A stretch of DNA of 64,000 nt from an uncultured Bacteroidales bacterium (GTDB lineage Bacteria > Bacteroidota > Bacteroidia > Bacteroidales > CAIWKO01), in assembly GCA_903913285.1 (NCBI GenBank), contig CAIWKO010000009.1, positions 1-64,000 on the forward strand, given 5' to 3'. Positions 7,714-17,049 of this stretch are shown one piece after another. Within the stretch, counting starts at the first letter, position 1, and the number at the start of each line of letters is the position of its first letter. The notes under the pieces are model-generated. The model made no database searches and had not been told where the DNA came from. It was given only the letters and a program-made list of their open reading frames with translations. Both the position numbers and the translations under genes were made by a program.

Positions 7714-10248
7714 CTAAAACTTAGCAACAAGTTTTATATTGAACAGGCGGTTGGTAAGTTCGTTGGGCACCGCATACTGACGGTTGTTCACATCTTTAAT
7801 CCACAGATACGAAACTGTGTTCAGCCTGCCGAACAGGTTGAACACTTCGCCCGATATCCACAACGATTTAATAAATCTGAAAGGGTTCTTTTTCGAAAAT
7901 ATCTTGCTTTCATCGATCAGCGATTTTGAAAAACCGATATCTACTCTGAAATAAGCAGGCATACGAAGGGTATCGAGATACAGCTTGTGTTCGGGTGGGC
8001 CAAAAGGCAAAGGGCTTGAATACACCAGATTCAGATGGATCTTAAAGGTGGGCCAGCGGGGAAAATGGTCTTGAAAAAATACGTTAATGTTCAGCAACTG
8101 GTCGGTAGGGCGGGGCACATAACCTGTTTCGTGTTTCACACTGTCAACAGCAACTTTATCTTGTGTAAATCCTGCCTGAATCAGTTCGCCGCTTTTATTA
8201 TAATATTGCATATAATAGTCGCCGACTATCTTTTGGCGGGTTTGCATCAGCGAAATGCCCAGCCACGATTCATCGCCTTTTACGAATTCGCCGTTAATTT
8301 TCAGATCGAGTCCGGCAGCATATCCTTTGCCGTTATTGTTAGCGAAATACTGAATTTTAACATTATCTATCTCATAAGGATTGAGATGGTCGAGTTTTTT
8401 ATAATAAATTTCCGAAACGAACTTAAAAGGCCTGTCCCACAACTTGAAATTCCAGTCGCTGCCAACCAGAATATGGATGGAACGCTGTGCTTTCACATCT
8501 TCGTTTATGGTTCCGTCTAATTGTTTCAACTCTTTATAGAAAGGAGGCTGATAATACACCCCACCCGACAAGCGGAACACGATATCCCTTTTCCAATGCG
8601 GTTTGTATGCCAGAGTTACTCGGGGGCTCACACATAATTGATTGTCCAGATCCCAATAGGTTGCTCTTGCTCCGGCTGTGAGCGAAAGTTCAGCACTATC
8701 GATATCAAAGGTCCAGGTGTTTTGTATAAAAGCATTAATCCGGTTGCTTTGCAGATCATTTTCATGTTTGACTACATTTTGCAAGGTAAGCGGGTTATTG
8801 TTCTGCAGTGAAGGATTAGTATAACCAACCGAATCGGCGTAATGAGGTTGGGTGTATCCCGATGAGTCGAGCATTTCCCATTCGTTCAGATTGTCGGTTA
8901 TGATCTCGTGCTGATATTTTAGTCCGAATTGCAGATAATTGTTTTTCTTGGTGTATCCGCCTTTAAATTCGGTGCTCATCACCGTTGCATACAATTCGTC
9001 GCGGGCATGTTGAAAGTCGGTGCCCTGTCCCAAAACCTGTTTCATCTGACCGAAATCAGCTTTTCCGAAATCAGCTTCCAGTTGTCCGATAAGATATTCA
9101 CCGTTGATGTCGTAGCGTTGTGTTTCGTGAGTCTGATAGGCGGAGCTTATCCATTTGATAAAAAGGTTCGAAGTCGGTTTATAGGTAAAAGTGAGTGCCC
9201 CCAGATAGGTGTTGATCTTATCAAGTTCTTCTCCGTCGAAATAAATTTTCAAAGCATACGATTCCTGCACCGTTCCGAAAGTGGTTTCGCGCGATTGCGG
9301 TACCACAAGATATTTGTTGCGGGCATAATTGCCCAAAAAGCTTACTTCAAGTTTTTTGTTTATCTGATATGTCATGTAAAGTTGAACATCGGTAAACGAT
9401 GGCTTATACTGGCCTTTGGTTTGCAGGGCATTTAAAACATATTGATTTGATTTTTGCCTGATGCCGAACAAAAAAGTGAATTTTTGATTCTTCGAAGCTG
9501 CTTCCAGATGGGCAGAAGCACCCAACAAACTCAGCATGACCGAGCCTGCCAGTTTTGTTGGTTTTTTATACTGTATATCGAGCACCGACGACATCTTGTC
9601 GCCGTATTTTGGATCGAAACCTCCCGAAGAGAACAACAAACTTGAAGTCAGGTCGGAATTGGCAAAACTCAATCCTTCCTGCTGTCCCGAGCGTTGCAGC
9701 AACGGACGGTATATTTCAACATCGTTCACATACACCAGATTCTCATCAAAATTGCCTCCTCTCACCGAGTATTGCGAACTGAGTTCGTTGTTGGAATAAA
9801 CGCCCAGACTGGTTTTCTTAACCAGTTCTTCGATGGCATTGCCCGATGTGGTTGGGATAAAGTCAGCTTGTTTCGGATCGATGCGTGTAATAACAGCTCT
9901 TTCGTCTTTGGCAATCAATTCGAATGTGGGAATTACGGTCGAAGTGGTGACCAGGATCTGATTCATTTGTTTTTTTTCTCCGGCAGCCAGTTTGATGGTA
10001 TGTACAACCTTCTGGTAACCTATGAACGAAAAAGCAAGGATAATATCCTGATTTGCCGGAACGCTCAGTTGATAGTTGCCGTCCTTATCGGTGGTGGTTC
10101 CTATGGTGCTGCCCTGAATAGATACATTGACCAATTCAAGGGAATTGAATTTCTCGTTCGTAACATGTCCGAAAATACTGGCTTTTTCCTGAGGAAATGC
10201 CCTGATGCTTATGAGTATAATGGAAAAGAAGAAGAGATATTTTCTCAT
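7714..10248 (-). CDS. TonB-dependent receptor with carboxypeptidase-like domain, 844 aa
   Basis: A signal peptide (FFSIILISIRAFPQ) is followed by a CarboxypepD_reg-like domain (IFGHVTNEKFNSLELVNVSIQG; about residues 24-105). The plug follows (SGNAIEELVKKTSLGVYSNNELSSQYSVRGGNFDENLVYVNDVEIYRP; about 135-235), then a large barrel ending in the outer-membrane Phe (LVAKF). The substrate is unknown. It forms a two-gene operon with the gene 3 bases upstream, which also carries a carboxypeptidase-like domain. It converges on the previous receptor gene across 61 bases with no clear terminator. Confidence 0.85.
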   Translation of the reverse strand: MRKYLFFFSIILISIRAFPQEKASIFGHVTNEKFNSLELVNVSIQGSTIGTTTDKDGNYQLSVPANQDIILAFSFIGYQKVVHTIKLAAGEKKQMNQILVTTSTVIPTFELIAKDERAVITRIDPKQADFIPTTSGNAIEELVKKTSLGVYSNNELSSQYSVRGGNFDENLVYVNDVEIYRPLLQRSGQQEGLSFANSDLTSSLLFSSGGFDPKYGDKMSSVLDIQYKKPTKLAGSVMLSLLGASAHLEAASKNQKFTFLFGIRQKSNQYVLNALQTKGQYKPSFTDVQLYMTYQINKKLEVSFLGNYARNKYLVVPQSRETTFGTVQESYALKIYFDGEELDKINTYLGALTFTYKPTSNLFIKWISSAYQTHETQRYDINGEYLIGQLEADFGKADFGQMKQVLGQGTDFQHARDELYATVMSTEFKGGYTKKNNYLQFGLKYQHEIITDNLNEWEMLDSSGYTQPHYADSVGYTNPSLQNNNPLTLQNVVKHENDLQSNRINAFIQNTWTFDIDSAELSLTAGARATYWDLDNQLCVSPRVTLAYKPHWKRDIVFRLSGGVYYQPPFYKELKQLDGTINEDVKAQRSIHILVGSDWNFKLWDRPFKFVSEIYYKKLDHLNPYEIDNVKIQYFANNNGKGYAAGLDLKINGEFVKGDESWLGISLMQTRQKIVGDYYMQYYNKSGELIQAGFTQDKVAVDSVKHETGYVPRPTDQLLNINVFFQDHFPRWPTFKIHLNLVYSSPLPFGPPEHKLYLDTLRMPAYFRVDIGFSKSLIDESKIFSKKNPFRFIKSLWISGEVFNLFGRLNTVSYLWIKDVNNRQYAVPNELTNRLFNIKLVAKF

Positions 10249-10251
10249 GAT

Positions 10252-10917
10252 CTATTCATCATCGGATTGTTGTTTTCTTTTAAACTTACCGTCTTTCCAT
10301 GCCTTAATGAATTGTGCCCAGGCAATGGGACTCAGCAGATTGTTGACAGGATATTGGCCTGCAGTATACAATTGACTCACACGATTGTCTATATAGTTGC
10401 GATAGTTCATGGAAGCATCCATACCCCCATCATCGTATTTTATACGTCGTTTAATTTCGATGATATTTTTTCGGGCCCGTTCCAGATCATCATCTTTAAT
10501 AGCCAGATCGACAAATGCCTGTTTAAATTGCTCATAAGTTGGCCACGGATAGATCACCGTTTCGTTCATCAAGAGGGTGTCCTGACGCATCACCTGTATC
10601 AGCGAATAGCGGTTCGACCTAATGGTATCGGGTATTTTATAGAAGGATGTTTTATAGCCCATGGCATTAAAAACAATAACATCTTTTTTGTGTGCAACGA
10701 ACGAGAAAAAGCCATACAGATCGGTGATGGTACCGTGCCACGAATCTTTAATAAAAATATTGACAAATGGAACCGGTTTTAAACTATCTACCGAAACAAC
10801 CACACCCGAAAATTGTATCAATGTTGAATCCGATGTTTGAGATGAAGCGTTCTGCGAGGAAAGGCAAAAAACAATGATAAGTATACTGATAGGGAGAAAA
10901 TATAGTTTTTTGCGCAT
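10252..10917 (-). CDS. Carboxypeptidase-like regulatory domain protein, 221 aa
   Basis: A signal peptide (MRKKLYFLPISILIIVFCLSSQNASSQ) is followed by one carboxypeptidase-like beta-sandwich (FSGVVVSVDSLKPVPFVNIFIKDSWHGTITDLYGFFSFVAHKKDVIVFNAMGYK). A helical charged C-terminal half ends in KRKQQSDDE. Proteins of this layout are common in Bacteroidota beside TonB receptors. Their function is not established. The start at 10917 is preferred because the upstream extension would add non-signal-like residues. It ends 3 bases before the receptor gene, so the two are almost certainly co-transcribed. Confidence 0.75.
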   Translation of the reverse strand: MRKKLYFLPISILIIVFCLSSQNASSQTSDSTLIQFSGVVVSVDSLKPVPFVNIFIKDSWHGTITDLYGFFSFVAHKKDVIVFNAMGYKTSFYKIPDTIRSNRYSLIQVMRQDTLLMNETVIYPWPTYEQFKQAFVDLAIKDDDLERARKNIIEIKRRIKYDDGGMDASMNYRNYIDNRVSQLYTAGQYPVNNLLSPIAWAQFIKAWKDGKFKRKQQSDDE

Positions 10918-11030
10918 TGTAAGGTAATTGTTCAGCAAAAATCCGAATTATAAATTAATTAGTAGAGATTTTTTTCAGAAATATAAACGCCTTTAAGTGA
11001 ATAATATTTTAATATCTGTGGAAATAAAAT

Positions 11031-11060
11031 AAAAAATGCTGTTACACAAGGTGCAACAGC
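11031..11060 (-). terminator. Intrinsic terminator of rpmB
   Basis: On the minus strand GCTGTTGCAC, loop CTT, GTGTAACAGC (one G-U pair) is followed by ATTTTTTATT. It lies 25 bases past the end of the L28 gene. Confidence 0.75.
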
Positions 11061-11085
11061 ATGGAATATGATAAGATAAAAAATG

Positions 11086-11325
11086 TTACTTAACCAGAAA
11101 TCCTTTTGCGCGGGCTTCTTTCATACAGGCTGTGATGCCTTTTTTGTCGATGGTACGAAGAGCAGCAACAGAAACTTTCAACGTGATCCATTTATTTTCT
11201 TCAGGAATAAAGAACTTTTTGGTTTGAAGATTCGGAACAAATTTCCGTTTGGTTTTAATATTTGAGTGCGATACGTTGTTTCCAACCATCACTTTTTTAC
11301 CGGTTATTTCACAAATTCTTGACAT
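11086..11325 (-). CDS. rpmB: 50S ribosomal protein L28, 79 aa
   Basis: The whole protein is recognisable: [56 protein letters not shown]. The length is usual for Bacteroidota L28. It is a small component of the large ribosomal subunit. In many Bacteroidota rpmB is followed by rpmG (L33). Here no L33 gene follows and a terminator comes directly after the stop, so L28 is transcribed alone. Confidence 0.97.
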   Translation of the reverse strand: MSRICEITGKKVMVGNNVSHSNIKTKRKFVPNLQTKKFFIPEENKWITLKVSVAALRTIDKKGITACMKEARAKGFLVK

Positions 11326-11479
11326 CGTTGTATATTTTGCTTAATTATACTTTTTCGAAATGGGGTGCAAAGGTCAGTATTATTTTTGAGATTTCAAAAT
11401 AAGTATGAAAAAAAATATTAATTTTCATCAAAATAGCTTCTAATTTGCCATGAAAATGAAGGACAACAGAGGTTCATAC

Positions 11480-12718
11480 TTATTTGATCAGTTCTTTTCG
11501 CAGCTGGTTCAAAGCAAGCAATGCTGCCCTGCGGATGTTTCGTTCGCGGTCGTCGCCCAATAAAAACTTTTGTGTGAACACTTTTTCGGGTGTTGCTATG
11601 GCAACCCAGGTTGTTCCAACGGGTTTTTCCGCTGTTCCTCCGTCGGGGCCTGCAACGCCCGAAGTGGCTATGGCATAATCGGTCTTTAATACCTGTTTCA
11701 CTCCCTGTGCCATGGCTTTCACCACTTCCTCACTCACGGCTCCGTGCCGTATAATAAGTTCTTCTGCAACTCCCAATGATCCGGTTTTTACAGCATTATC
11801 ATAGGCTACAACAGAGCCTTTATAATACACCGAACTGCCGGGTACCGATGTTATCAGGTGAGCTATATAGCCTCCCGTGCAACTTTCGGCTGTTGATACA
11901 CTACTTTTCGCTGCTTTTAAAAGTTTGCCGACCACTTCCTGCAGGGTATCTTTATTGGAACCAAAAATTAGTTCGGGTATAAGTTCTTTAAGTTTGCCGA
12001 TCTCTGCTTCGATCTGTTTTTCGGGATTTGCTGTCTCCGAATTGTAGCTTGATAAACGAAGTTTCACGATGCCAGGTTCGGGCAGGTAGGCAAGTTTAAT
12101 GTTGGCAGGCAACTGTTCTTCCCAATCCCGAATACGGTCGGCAAGGGCTGATTCTCCGATGCCGATAGTGAGCAGGGTTTTATGAACAATAGGCTTGATG
12201 ACACCGAGTTTTTGAAGTTCGGGTATGATCTCATCCAGCAACATCTTTTTCATTTCGAACGGAACTCCGGGCAGCGAAAAATAATGAACACCTTTCTTTT
12301 CGAACCACATTCCCGGAGCCGTGCCCAGAGGATTTCTCAGTGCTTTGCAATTGTGAGGCAATTCGGCCTGCATGCGATTGGTGACCGAAATTTCGATGCC
12401 CCGGTTGCCAAACAATCTGAAGATATTATCAAACGATTTTTGATCAAAGACCAGATGCGAATCAAAATATTCGCACAAGGTATTCTTGGTAATATCGTCA
12501 TTGGTTGGGCCTAAACCTCCTGTTATAACAACAATATCAGCATATCCGGAAGCCTGGTTCAGCGCCGAAAGTATCTCGTCGCGTGTATCGCCTATGGTGG
12601 TGATACGTTTAACAACAACTCCGGCCAGATTGAGTTCCGCAGCAATAAATGAAGCATTTGTATTAACAATTTGCCCGATCAGAAGCTCATCGCCAATACT
12701 GATAATTTCTGCAACCAT
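11480..12718 (-). CDS. cinA: CinA family competence/damage-inducible protein, 412 aa
   Basis: The N-terminal MoCF_biosynth-like domain starts MVAEIISIGDELLIGQIVNTN and contains VVITGGLGPTNDDITK. The C-terminal CinA domain contains VSTAESCTGGYIAHLITSVPGSSVYYKGSVVAY and ATSGVAGPDGGTAEKPVGTTW. The C-terminal domain of this family deamidates nicotinamide mononucleotide, and the N-terminal domain is related to ADP-ribose pyrophosphatases. The start at 12718 gives the standard family N-terminus; the upstream extension overlaps the next gene out of frame. It is in the same direction as the universal stress protein gene, with 5 bases between them, so they are probably co-transcribed. Confidence 0.93.
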   Translation of the reverse strand: MVAEIISIGDELLIGQIVNTNASFIAAELNLAGVVVKRITTIGDTRDEILSALNQASGYADIVVITGGLGPTNDDITKNTLCEYFDSHLVFDQKSFDNIFRLFGNRGIEISVTNRMQAELPHNCKALRNPLGTAPGMWFEKKGVHYFSLPGVPFEMKKMLLDEIIPELQKLGVIKPIVHKTLLTIGIGESALADRIRDWEEQLPANIKLAYLPEPGIVKLRLSSYNSETANPEKQIEAEIGKLKELIPELIFGSNKDTLQEVVGKLLKAAKSSVSTAESCTGGYIAHLITSVPGSSVYYKGSVVAYDNAVKTGSLGVAEELIIRHGAVSEEVVKAMAQGVKQVLKTDYAIATSGVAGPDGGTAEKPVGTTWVAIATPEKVFTQKFLLGDDRERNIRRAALLALNQLRKELIK

Positions 12719-12723
12719 AATGT

Positions 12724-13596
12724 TTATCGTGCTAAAGTATCGCCGGTATCTTTCGGAATGATAGACATAACGGGGATGCTCGACAAACGTATGAGTTCTG
12801 TTGCCTGCTTGTCGACAAAGAACGGGATCAGTCCGGTTTCCTGCTGGGTCATGATCATAATAAGGTCCACATCGCCCTGATTTTTGGCATAGTTCAAAAT
12901 AGTGGGAGTTTCTTCCGATTCTTTGTTGACCTCGATAATTTCGGCCGAACATTTCACGTTGCGTTCTTCAATAAAATCTTTCACCTGTGCAACCTGTGCA
13001 CGCAATGTGCCCGCTATTTCCTTGTGGTTGGTCGACCACAAAACCGTAATTACTTTTATGGTAGAGCCGAACATCTTTGCCAATTCAATGGCCCAACTAA
13101 CTTTCTGACGGCTTTCTTTGGTGAGGTCGAGGGGGAGCAATATGCTGCGGCAACCGTTGTAATGATGCACCGAACCTATGGTCAGCACCGGACATTTTGC
13201 ATTCCGGATCACGCGCGAAGTGTTGGCGCCTATACCGTTTTCTGAGGGACTTGTTGAACTGGCGGTTCCCATCACAATAAATTTTGCCTGTATCATTTCG
13301 GCAACTTCCACTATCTTGGTATGTATCTTTCCGCGGGCAACCATATAATCGATTTCCAAACCGGTTTCTTTGCATTTTTCTTTTACAAAGCCATCCAACT
13401 CAACTTCCATTTTCTGTATCAGCTCATCACTCTGATCGGCCGAAAAGAACTTATTTAAAAATCCTCCGTCTTCATGAACATACAACAATGTGATGCGTAA
13501 TCCTGTCGTACGGGCAAGATTGTACGACTGGCTTAATGCTATTTCAGCCTGTTCCCTGAAATCGAACGGAACTAAAATGTTTTTAAAGGTTTCCAT
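12724..13596 (-). CDS. Universal stress protein with two UspA domains, 290 aa
   Basis: Two UspA-type Rossmann domains are seen in tandem. The first runs from METFKNILVPFDFREQAEIALSQSYNLA to about residue 145 and has the G-x2-G-x9-G/S nucleotide region (VMGTASSTSPSENGIGANTSRVIRNAKCPVLTIG). The second starts at CRSILLPLDLTKESRQKVSWAIELA, and its end is degenerate (MIMTQQETGL..FFVDKQATELIRLSSIPVMSI). USPs bind ATP or act as stress-linked scaffolds. The start at 13596 is chosen by homology to the family and by the promoter element located upstream at 13701-13694. Confidence 0.9.
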   Translation of the reverse strand: METFKNILVPFDFREQAEIALSQSYNLARTTGLRITLLYVHEDGGFLNKFFSADQSDELIQKMEVELDGFVKEKCKETGLEIDYMVARGKIHTKIVEVAEMIQAKFIVMGTASSTSPSENGIGANTSRVIRNAKCPVLTIGSVHHYNGCRSILLPLDLTKESRQKVSWAIELAKMFGSTIKVITVLWSTNHKEIAGTLRAQVAQVKDFIEERNVKCSAEIIEVNKESEETPTILNYAKNQGDVDLIMIMTQQETGLIPFFVDKQATELIRLSSIPVMSIIPKDTGDTLAR

Positions 13597-13693
13597 ATAT
13601 TTTACTAAATTTGTTTTTGTTTTTAATTTGAGAAGTTTGAAATTATTGAACGACAAACTAATAATAAAAAGTATAGTATCTGTCGTTTTTTTG

Positions 13694-13701
13694 CAAAAGT
13701 A
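13694..13701 (-). promoter_or_regulatory. TACTTTTG -7 element for the USP-cinA unit
   Basis: The minus strand reads TACTTTTGC, with TTG upstream at a spacing of 17. This matches the Bacteroidota promoter pattern. It predicts a leader of about 90 bases before the USP start. Confidence 0.6.
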
Positions 13702-13748
13702 CAAAATTTTTAACAAATCAAGGAAATCAATTTAATAATACATTAGTT

Positions 13749-14621
13749 ATGAGAGTTTTTGAAGAGTCGGAATTAATTCTTACCGACGAAAAAAAAATAT
13801 ACCATTTAAATCTGCTGCCAGAAGATATAGCCGACGATATTATTGTTGTGGGCGACCCCGGAAGAGTTCCTCAGATCTCGAAATATTTCGACCGTATTGA
13901 ATTAAAAGTTCAGCATCGTGAATTAACCACCCACACCGGATACTATAATAATAAACGCATCACAGTTCTGTCTACAGGTATGGGGCCCGATAATATCGAT
14001 ATTGTGCTCACCGAGCTGGATGCTTTGGCCAATATTGATTTTTCCACCCAAACAACAAAACCAGTTCACCGCAAACTGAATATCGTCCGCCTGGGAACTT
14101 CGGGAGCTATGCAGGCCGACATTCCTGTCGATTCGTTCGTTGCATCGGCTTATGGTTTGGGAATAGACGGGGTGATGAATTTCTATAAAAAAACCAATGA
14201 AATTATGGAGCATGAACTCACCGATGAGTTCATCAGACAAACAAAATGGCCTGCTTTTCTGGCAAAACCCTATGTGATAAAAGCATCTGATACGCTTATA
14301 CAGAAAATTGCTTTCGATATCCCGCAGGGAATAACGGCAACGGCTCCCGGATTTTTCGGTCCGCAGGGACGCGAATTGCGTGCCGAACTGGCTTTTCCCG
14401 AACTGAACAACTGCCTCACATCTTTCAGATATAACGGTCAGCGCATCACCAATTTCGAAATGGAAACTTCTGCTTTGTACGGATTGAGTAAAGTATTGGG
14501 ACACGAAGCGCTTACCATATGTATCATTATCGCCAACCGTATTACGCGCCAATTCTCTAAAAATTATCAAGTATTAATAGAGGAATTGATTAAAATGGCT
14601 TTGGAAAGACTGACAAGTTGA
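13749..14621 (+). CDS. Nucleoside phosphorylase (PNP/UDP family), 290 aa
   Basis: The sequence carries the phosphorylase signatures IIVVGDPGRVPQISKYF, VLSTGMGPDNIDIVLTELDAL, IVRLGTSGAMQ and ITNFEMETSALYGLSKVLGHEALTI. It is closest in style to uridine phosphorylases: the length and the late FEMETSALYGL ribose-binding motif fit. It would cleave a nucleoside with phosphate in the cytoplasm. The exact base specificity cannot be read. It is followed after 3 bases by a PfkB-family kinase, a pairing that would suit nucleoside or ribose salvage. Confidence 0.9.
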   Translation: MRVFEESELILTDEKKIYHLNLLPEDIADDIIVVGDPGRVPQISKYFDRIELKVQHRELTTHTGYYNNKRITVLSTGMGPDNIDIVLTELDALANIDFSTQTTKPVHRKLNIVRLGTSGAMQADIPVDSFVASAYGLGIDGVMNFYKKTNEIMEHELTDEFIRQTKWPAFLAKPYVIKASDTLIQKIAFDIPQGITATAPGFFGPQGRELRAELAFPELNNCLTSFRYNGQRITNFEMETSALYGLSKVLGHEALTICIIIANRITRQFSKNYQVLIEELIKMALERLTS

Positions 14622-14624
14622 TTT

Positions 14625-15605
14625 ATGAACGACCAAAAACAGCACCCTATGCGAAAGATCTATTGCTTCGGTGAAGCGGTATACGATATTATCTTCAAAA
14701 ACGAAAAACCCGTCGACGCCAAGCCCGGCGGTGCCATGCTCAACATATCCGTTTCATTAGGAAGATTGGGTTTACCTGTGAGTTTCGTGGGCGATTTTGC
14801 CAACGACAAAGTGGGGCATATTATCAAAGATTTTCTGAACGGAAATCATGTGGATACCAAAAATATCACCATGTATACCAATGCCAAATCGAGAATTGCC
14901 CTTGCATTTTTAGACGAGGTGAACAATGCCGATTATTCGTTCTATAAAATAAGGGTCGACGACAAACTGCATATCGATTTTCCCGACATCAAAGAGGATG
15001 ATATTTTGTTGTTCGGTTCGTATTATGGCATCAAACCCGAGATACGCGGCATGGTGACCGACTTTTTGAAACAGGCTAAAAAGAATAAAGCCGTCATTGT
15101 TTACGATCCCAATTTCCGGCTGGCACACCTCAAAATGCTGTCGCAGGTGAAACCTTTCATCGAAGAAAACATCTCACTGGCCGATATCACCAAAGGCTCG
15201 AACGAGGATTTTGCCAATATTTTTAATACCCGCGATGCTGCCGAAACCTATAAGATAGTGAAGGGACTCGGTTGCGGTTCCTTGATCTACACCCAAAACC
15301 GCTATGGCGTTGATTATTGTTCAGACGGTTTTACGTTTCATCATCCTGCCATCGGCATGCATCCATTGAGCACCGTGGGTGCAGGCGATACTTTTGTTGC
15401 CGGCATGGCCTGGTGGCTGTTCGAAAAAGGTATTAAACTCAGCGATATTAAAAATCTGAAACAGGCCGATTATACCGACATGATAGGCATGGCTGTGAAA
15501 TTTGCTTCCGATGTTTGCATGAGCTACGACAATTATATTTCGGACGAATTTGCGAAGGGATTGCAATTACATTCAAAAAATCAGGAAGCCATCCCAAAAC
15601 CCTGA
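14625..15605 (+). CDS. PfkB family carbohydrate kinase, 326 aa
   Basis: The N-terminus reads IYCFGEAVYDIIFKNEKPVDAKPGGAMLNISVSLGRLG, with the GG motif of ribokinase-family kinases. The C-terminal catalytic motif STVGAGDTFVAGMAWWLFE supplies the GAGD anion hole and the catalytic Asp. Fructokinase- or ribokinase-like activity is likely, but the sugar is uncertain. An internal ATG at 14649 would give an equally plausible, 8-residue shorter product. It overlaps no neighbour and is very probably in an operon with the nucleoside phosphorylase. Confidence 0.88.
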   Translation: MNDQKQHPMRKIYCFGEAVYDIIFKNEKPVDAKPGGAMLNISVSLGRLGLPVSFVGDFANDKVGHIIKDFLNGNHVDTKNITMYTNAKSRIALAFLDEVNNADYSFYKIRVDDKLHIDFPDIKEDDILLFGSYYGIKPEIRGMVTDFLKQAKKNKAVIVYDPNFRLAHLKMLSQVKPFIEENISLADITKGSNEDFANIFNTRDAAETYKIVKGLGCGSLIYTQNRYGVDYCSDGFTFHHPAIGMHPLSTVGAGDTFVAGMAWWLFEKGIKLSDIKNLKQADYTDMIGMAVKFASDVCMSYDNYISDEFAKGLQLHSKNQEAIPKP

Positions 15606-15729
15606 GTCACTCGGTTTGGAGCTGTTTGCTGCGATGCTGAATGGCAGCGCGGGGATTAACAGCCTTTTTTCGCGGAGGATACCCGAGGTGTTTTTGAGAT
15701 GGCTTCCAACCAATTTTACTATCCGATCT

Positions 15730-16263
15730 TTATCCAACAATAATATCAATAGGGTTGCTCCATTCCATCATGCCATTTTTGGTAACAGCACAATAGCGCA
15801 GCCAAACACGGCTTGCCGGATCGAGATCCGTGAGGCCCATTTTGGCTTGGGTAGAAACCCCTGTCCATATCCAGAGGTTGGCATCGGCAGGAGGGTTGGC
15901 TCCAACATAACGCTGCCAAACATAAGCTCTTGCCTTTGGATAAGCTGAACATCCTGCCAAAACATCGCTTGCATTCGGACCACGCATCAACCAAAACGAT
16001 TTGCGTTTTGCAGGTGAAGGATCCTTTGTCAGTGGAAATCCGCTGCTGACCAAAATAGCTTCATCATCTTGCCCGATCCGTTCAACATACAATGCCTCAT
16101 TGTGCAATGCAGCTTCAAGTCGGTTACGCGAAGCGATCATATCTATATGAGCCTGTCTGTCGCCGCTTTTAGCAAGGGCGCATTTTTCATCCAGGTCATC
16201 TGTCAGCGCTTCCAGATCCACCAGTTTCGGATCAGGAGTAGTAAAATTAGTATTACCGGTCAT
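15730..16263 (-). CDS. Conserved hypothetical protein with FnIII-like C-terminal half, 177 aa
   Basis: From the Met at 16263 the protein starts MTGNTNFTTPDPKLVDLEALTDDLDEKCALAKSGDRQAHIDMIASRNRLEAAL, a helical region. A beta-rich segment follows (NASDVLAGCSAYPKARAYVWQRYVG, LWIWTGVSTQAKMGLTDLDPASRVWLRYCAVTKNGMMEWSNPI) that looks like a fibronectin type III fold. The final Trp/Ser-Asn-Pro strand is typical of that fold. There is no signal peptide, and the function is unknown. I recall similar proteins in other Bacteroidota, but cannot verify this here. An upstream Met at 16347 would add a hydrophobic, poorly coding-like extension. A 21-bp tandem array lies about 240 bases upstream of the start. 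Confidence 0.65.
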   Translation of the reverse strand: MTGNTNFTTPDPKLVDLEALTDDLDEKCALAKSGDRQAHIDMIASRNRLEAALHNEALYVERIGQDDEAILVSSGFPLTKDPSPAKRKSFWLMRGPNASDVLAGCSAYPKARAYVWQRYVGANPPADANLWIWTGVSTQAKMGLTDLDPASRVWLRYCAVTKNGMMEWSNPIDIIVG

Positions 16264-16504
16264 TTTAATGATTATAAACCGAACCATTTCAATGAAAACT
16301 TCCACGCTGTAGCGTGTGAAATTTATGATAAGCTTTCGCTTTTTCATGTTTTCCAGTTTTACTTGTTTAACAATACTATTAACTGTTCCTGATAGAGGGT
16401 GCAGACTTTATTTATGACGGACTGATACCTCATAAACTAAAGTCTGCCAAATATGTACAAGAGCCTTACGGTATATAATTGATCACTTTTAGCAAAAAGC
16501 AACT

Positions 16505-16730
16505 GACATCTGTCGAATGCAAGGTGACATTTGCACAATGTAAGGTAACATTTGACGAATGTAGGGTGACATTTGCACAATGTAAGGTGACATTTGACGA
16601 ATATAGGGTAACATTTGACGAATGTAAGGTAACATTTGACGAATATAAGGTAACATTTGACGAATGTAAGGAGACATTTGACGAATGTAAGGTAACATTT
16701 GACGAATGCAAGGTGACATTTGACAAAAAG
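16505..16730. repeat. Tandem array of ten exact 21-bp units plus a partial unit
   Basis: Units begin at 16505 and recur every 21 bases without slippage to 16714, with a partial eleventh unit at 16715-16730. Each unit carries RACATTTGACGAATGTAAGG or the variant RACATTTGCACAATGTAAGG. The core ACATT-N5-AATGT is a hyphenated dyad in most units. Several frames on both strands stay open through the array and would encode heptapeptide repeats (CKVTFDE on plus, LTFVKCY on minus). There is no ribosome-binding or family evidence that any of them is translated. The array lies between a leftward gene start (16263) and a rightward gene (17158). Confidence 0.9.
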
Positions 16731-17049
16731 CGGTTTTATTTTGCCAAAAACTGTCAAAGTCCGTAAAATGCCGGTTGAATTCAGAATGTGGATCGTAGCA
16801 ATTGCTTTTGCCCGGTGATATTTTAGAACACTATTTTTACCTTTTGCGAACATAAGCACAGCATTTTGATGGAACTGCAACTCAATTTTTTTATTTCGAC
16901 TTACAAAAGGTAAAAGTTGTTTTAAAACATAATAGTGTTTTTTGCTGTTTAATATAAAAACGTGGGGTGTTTTTCGATATTGTATGAAAAATGAAATTAT
17001 TTTGATTTTTAAAAAAAAAAAGATATGTTTTTGCGTACAGAATTAAAAT

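Noticed and set aside
9694-10782. 362-residue frame antisense to the second TonB receptor and its partner
   Set aside because: It crosses the boundary between two well-supported genes on the opposite strand and shows no family motifs.
12719-12952. 78-residue N-terminal extension of CinA
   Set aside because: It overlaps the universal stress protein gene out of frame, and its Cys/His/Arg-rich composition is typical of a shadow frame. The family start is at 12718.
15584-15707. GGAAGCCATC/GATGGCTTCC inverted repeat
   Set aside because: The 10-base arms are more than 100 bases apart, one inside the PfkB kinase gene. This is compatible with chance and has no terminator features.
16505-16730. CRISPR array
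   Set aside because: The units are contiguous 21-mers with no unique spacers between repeats, and no cas gene is present in the window.
16437-16880. Protein-coding genes across the first 21-bp array
   Set aside because: Frames are open on both strands simply because 21 is a multiple of three and the unit lacks stops in those frames. No signal peptide, start context or family resemblance supports translation.
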